Below are positions 61,387 through 64,000 of a stretch of 64,000 nucleotides of DNA, in pieces. This DNA comes from Halobacillus halophilus (lineage in GTDB: Bacteria; Bacillota; Bacilli; Bacillales; Halobacillaceae): the NCBI RefSeq assembly GCF_020171985.1, contig NZ_JAIVAL010000011.1:1-64000 (forward strand), given 5' to 3'. Under the pieces are notes generated by a model. It worked only from the letters and a program-made list of their open reading frames with translations. It had not been told where the DNA came from and did not search any database. The first letter of the stretch is position 1, and each line of letters begins with the position of its first letter. The position numbers and the translations under genes are program-made.

Positions 61387-61497
61387 CTATGGCTGTTTCG
61401 ATTTAAATACAAATATCGTCGAAAACAAGAGAAAGGCCAGAAAGTTTAGTACGTCCACAGATAGTCTTAGAAGTTCAAATAGCACATTTGTATCCAA
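61387..61497 (-). CDS. Possible 36-aa membrane peptide with TTG start
   Basis: An AGGAGGTG site is followed 9 nt later by a TTG opening 36 codons: a short amphipathic start (MDTNVLFELLRLSVDVL), one hydrophobic helix (NFLAFLLFSTIFVF) and a basic end (KSKQP). A terminator follows within 25 nt. The shape is similar to short hydrophobic peptides, including type I toxins, but no antisense antitoxin promoter was established. An ATG in another frame near the site gives only 11 codons. Confidence 0.45.
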   Translation of the reverse strand: MDTNVLFELLRLSVDVLNFLAFLLFSTIFVFKSKQP

Positions 61498-61664
61498 ATC
61501 ATCCTCACCTCCTATCTGGACAGACGGTGAGCATGCGTGCGTTAATTGCTGAGCCGATGAAGAGAAAAATCATTAGGAGATGAAGTAGGAGTTTAAGCTG
61601 TCTTATTTCTTAAAATCTCCCAATACCTCATATTTATACACAAAAAATATAAAAACTGTAATCT

Positions 61665-61695
61665 AAAAAAGGAGCCCTCATTTAGGACTCCTTTT
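61665..61695 (-). terminator. Terminator of the 149-aa protein gene
   Basis: AAAAGGAG-t-CC pairs with GG-g-CTCCTTTT and continues in T. Confidence 0.88.
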
Positions 61696-61699
61696 CCTT

Positions 61700-62149
61700 T
61701 TATAGAATTAACGTATTTTTCAAACCAGCGATGAAATTCTCAAAATCCTCAGCCACTTCTCCGGCAATTTCTGGATCTTTATAGCTCTCATCATGAAGCT
61801 TGGATAATCCAGGTTCAACCTCTATAGTACGCCCATCCAACAGCACAAGCTCAAGTTTCCAAGGAGGCGTATTTTGATTTAAGCTATACTCATTGAACAG
61901 CTCTTTCATTGAGATAATCTTGTCCGTAAATAAGGTTTCTTTTGTAACTTCCATTTCTTCATTCATTGTTAAGATAGTAAGGGTCCGTTCACGAATGTTC
62001 ACGATAAACAGACTTTGCAAATCTTCCGTAAGCACTTCTGCCGAGCGATAATTATCAGATTCAAACACTTCGTCCGTAAATTCTAGAGATGCAACCGTAC
62101 GCAGATTTTCCATGGAAGATGTTAACCTTTCCCTAAGAGCAGTAGACAT
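61700..62149 (-). CDS. Uncharacterised soluble protein, 149 aa
   Basis: Acidic soluble protein, rich in Glu, Leu and Thr, with alternating strands in the middle (SLFIVNIRERTLTILTMNEEMEVTKETLF; KLELVLLDGRTIEVEPG) and helical ends. No membrane segment, signal or catalytic motif. ATG follows AAGGAGGTAATTTT, an excellent site, and a terminator follows, so it is a genuine single gene. Family not recognised. The 62.15-62.41 kb gap upstream shows nothing notable. Confidence 0.75.
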   Translation of the reverse strand: MSTALRERLTSSMENLRTVASLEFTDEVFESDNYRSAEVLTEDLQSLFIVNIRERTLTILTMNEEMEVTKETLFTDKIISMKELFNEYSLNQNTPPWKLELVLLDGRTIEVEPGLSKLHDESYKDPEIAGEVAEDFENFIAGLKNTLIL

Positions 62150-62412
62150 AAAATTACCTCCTTATTTTTTATGGTTCACTCCTCTTCATTGCCTGATATA
62201 GAGCGCTTAAAACCATTTTTACCAAAAATAAACAATTGTATCTAAAGTAGATAAATCATGGCTTTCGAAAGAAGGATTTTCTCGACACATCCTGTGGTCT
62301 TTCTCTAGGATCGGTCATATTTTTTTCTCTCTATTAATATCAGGTAAAGAATTTAAGGATGATCTACCTAGTTAAACACACAATTAAAACAATAATCCAC
62401 GTAAATTTTTTT

Positions 62413-63333
62413 CTAATTATATGAATTTGTTTCATAAATTAAGGGTTTTCTTTTCTTTCTTGCCCCTGCCCTTGTGGTTAAAATGACACCGACGATCACC
62501 AGAATGGCGCCTGCTATTTCCGGCAGTTTTATCGTTTCTCCAAGCCAAAAATAGGCGCCGACCATCGTGACGACAGGTAGGAAATTTAAGAAGACAGAAG
62601 CTTGTGAGGCTCCGAGCCTCTCCACCGCCCGGTTATAAAACACCAGCGCAATAACTGAGGGAAACACACCTAAGTATAAGAACCCCATCCAATACTTACC
62701 TTCATCGAGAGAGGGTACACGGCCAAACGTCCATTCAATGGCCACGAACGGCAGGAGAATGAGCACGGACAACCCTGTCATCACAAAGAGAACCCCGTAT
62801 GCCGGAAACAAGTGCATGAACTGCTTCACTACGATTGAGTAGACTGCCCAGCACATGATGGCTCCTATCATAATGACATCCCCCACGTTCCATGAAGACG
62901 AGAACAGTTCAAGAAGCCGTCCATCCATAACCACCCATACTGCTCCAAGGAAAGAAAGCATTACTCCGACCCACTTGATCAATGGCAGCTTTTCTTTTAC
63001 AAACAGAGCACTTAATACGACCGTGACGACAGGTATGACCGTTTCAAGCACAGAAACATTCGATGCCGTCGTGAATTGAAGCGCACCATAAATGAACGTA
63101 TTAAAAAAAGTGACTCCGGTAAGTGTCATCATTAAGAGAGGGCCCTTGTATTCACGAAATGTCTTTCTCGCTTTCCAGGCACTCCTCATCCCAATCGGAA
63201 ATAAAAAAATAAAGGCAACAAGCAGCCGGAAAAAAGCTATAGTAAACGGCGGCAGATCATTTATTGCTTTTCCCGTAAGAATATTCCCCGCATAGAAGAG
63301 CACGACAAATATCATGAATATGTATGGATACAT
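62413..63333 (-). CDS. DMT-superfamily transporter with two EamA domains
   Basis: 306-residue membrane protein with ten helices in two EamA repeats (about 4-138 and 150-290). The first repeat shows ILTGKAINDLPPFTIAFFRLLVAFIFL, and the second shows WAVYSIVVKQFMHLF, VFYNRAVERLGASQASVFLNFLPVVTM and GAILVIVGVILTTRAG. Family members export amino acids and other metabolites; the substrate here is unknown. ATG after AAGGGAGGAGTTCC. Monocistronic. Confidence 0.9.
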   Translation of the reverse strand: MYPYIFMIFVVLFYAGNILTGKAINDLPPFTIAFFRLLVAFIFLFPIGMRSAWKARKTFREYKGPLLMMTLTGVTFFNTFIYGALQFTTASNVSVLETVIPVVTVVLSALFVKEKLPLIKWVGVMLSFLGAVWVVMDGRLLELFSSSWNVGDVIMIGAIMCWAVYSIVVKQFMHLFPAYGVLFVMTGLSVLILLPFVAIEWTFGRVPSLDEGKYWMGFLYLGVFPSVIALVFYNRAVERLGASQASVFLNFLPVVTMVGAYFWLGETIKLPEIAGAILVIVGVILTTRAGARKKRKPLIYETNSYN

Positions 63334-63453
63334 GGAACTCCTCCCTTCTTAGTTGGACCCTACTTTTATTTTATAATCACTGGGCATTTTTTTAAAACGT
63401 AACAAAAAACGAAGCTTCCTTTATTGAAACTCCGCCAGGTAATTCTATAAAGT

Positions 63454-63924
63454 TTAATAGTAAGCTACAACTGAAATTAGAACGGCAGCTGCAAAATAGA
63501 GGAACGTTCCAATGGATACTGGATTTACTTTGAATTGAAAGATCGACACACGATAGATATCTTTGCCATCTCCAAACACCTGGTTGTCCACATTCGCATA
63601 CTGATTTCCCATAAACTCATTAAACTGCATGAACCATACCATGATGAACAACAGGAAACCAACCGTAAAATGAGCTTCAATAAAGGACAATCCTGTTCGG
63701 GTTGAAACCAGGAAAGTCAGGGATAATTCAAATAGTAGTGTGAGCGTAGTAATAGAAGAAACCAGCCATTTCTTCGGAACTTTCATTAAGTACTTCTTTT
63801 CAACATGATTCATTAAATGGGCACCGGCGATAGGAATTAGAAAGATGAGGGACATGACTACTGTACTTGAAATCCAAACATTATTGAATAGTTTAACCTC
63901 CTCTAAAAGGTCGTTTTTACTCAA
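63454..63924 (-). CDS. Uncharacterised four-helix membrane protein, 156 aa
   Basis: Four hydrophobic segments (about 15-37, 52-71, 85-101 and 134-155). A cytosolic or external loop between the third and fourth contains NEFMGNQYANVDNQVFGDGKDIYRVSIFQFKVNP. The frame opens with TTG at 63924 but the ribosome binding site is weak, so the start is uncertain. No family recognised. The last 76 bp of the window hold no supported feature. Confidence 0.65.
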   Translation of the reverse strand: MSKNDLLEEVKLFNNVWISSTVVMSLIFLIPIAGAHLMNHVEKKYLMKVPKKWLVSSITTLTLLFELSLTFLVSTRTGLSFIEAHFTVGFLLFIMVWFMQFNEFMGNQYANVDNQVFGDGKDIYRVSIFQFKVNPVSIGTFLYFAAAVLISVVAYY

Positions 63925-64000
63925 CTAAAATCCAGTTAATGGATTTATTTCCATAATTGTATTAAGAGTGTACCACCATCGGAATATCCTGTACACTTTT

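Noticed and set aside
61387-61497. Firm call of a type I toxin-antitoxin system
   Set aside because: No antisense RNA promoter overlapping the frame could be established and the peptide has no specific family signature.
61361-61552. 63-codon plus-strand frame starting with GTG
   Set aside because: No ribosome binding site, and it starts inside a terminator hairpin; the opposite strand has better gene signals.
1-64000. CRISPR arrays, insertion sequences with transposase, prophage or restriction/defence systems
   Set aside because: No regular short-repeat/spacer array, transposase, integrase, phage structural gene or recognised defence gene was seen anywhere in the window.

Overview
The window is a chromosomal segment of a low-GC, endospore-forming member of the Bacillaceae. 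Two complete gerA-type germinant receptor operons, prkA and yhbH, a SigI/RsgI pair, the ydbS-ydbT pair and the trmL-yhbB-queG gene order resemble Bacillus subtilis. Several features point to a marine or moderately halophilic relative such as the Halobacillus/Thalassobacillus/Pontibacillus group: a Staphylococcus-type murG outside a cell-division cluster, a K+/H+ antiporter, acidic proteins, and an abundance of GC-rich intergenic repeats. This placement is an inference from gene content, not a species call.

Layout. 1-3.9 kb: rsgI (cut by the window edge) and sigI, a flavodoxin-fold reductase and a membrane-anchored trypsin-like protease. 3.9-8.1 kb: the heterodimeric drug exporter bmrC-bmrD behind a leader with its own promoter, a 21-codon leader ORF and a transcription terminator. 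8.1-16.1 kb: a DUF389 membrane protein, germinant receptor operon 1, an aldo/keto reductase and a HelD-like helicase. 16.9-25.2 kb: an anti-sigma-factor-type ATPase with a small zinc-finger membrane protein, murG, a MATE exporter, an aldehyde dehydrogenase, a nucleoside transporter and a LysM-CAP secreted protein. 25.4-29.2 kb: germinant receptor operon 2. 29.9-41.6 kb: a purine permease under a PurR-like operator, ydbS-ydbT under a SigW-like promoter, proC, a K+/H+ antiporter, HelD, yhbH, and yidC2 behind a MifM-like arrest peptide. 41.7-51.9 kb: odhA-odhB, ppx-ppk and prkA. 52-64 kb: lipM-lipA, small genes, trmL, yhbB, ogt, queG, an ABC-class ATPase, a tRNA-Gly with unusual 5'-half duplications, and membrane proteins.

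The most distinctive signals lie between genes. Four intergenic regions (about 16.2-16.8, 20.6-21.5, 29.3-29.9 and 38.5-39.0 kb) carry copies of one composite repeat of about 530-815 bp. Each copy consists of two different palindrome-rich halves facing each other, bounded by inverted ends of the type AAGACTYGRTTTCGAGATA. Two copies carry a 71-bp structured insertion. Solo half fragments occur at 52.4 and 55.2 kb. No transposase is present, so the element would be non-autonomous.

Three translation- or transcription-coupled leaders stand out: the bmrCD attenuator, the mifM-yidC2 arrest-peptide switch, in which a 12-bp hairpin covers the yidC2 ribosome binding site, and a structured leader before the MATE gene. 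A tRNA-Gly(UCC) gene is preceded, downstream of its promoter, by two 154-bp tandem units that each repeat the 5' half of the tRNA. A candidate small RNA of about 83 nt lies between proC and the antiporter gene. Functionally the segment combines envelope-stress and secretion homeostasis (SigI/RsgI, YdbST, YidC2, murG), drug export, purine/nucleoside uptake, sporulation and germination, and central metabolism with lipoylation and polyphosphate turnover.
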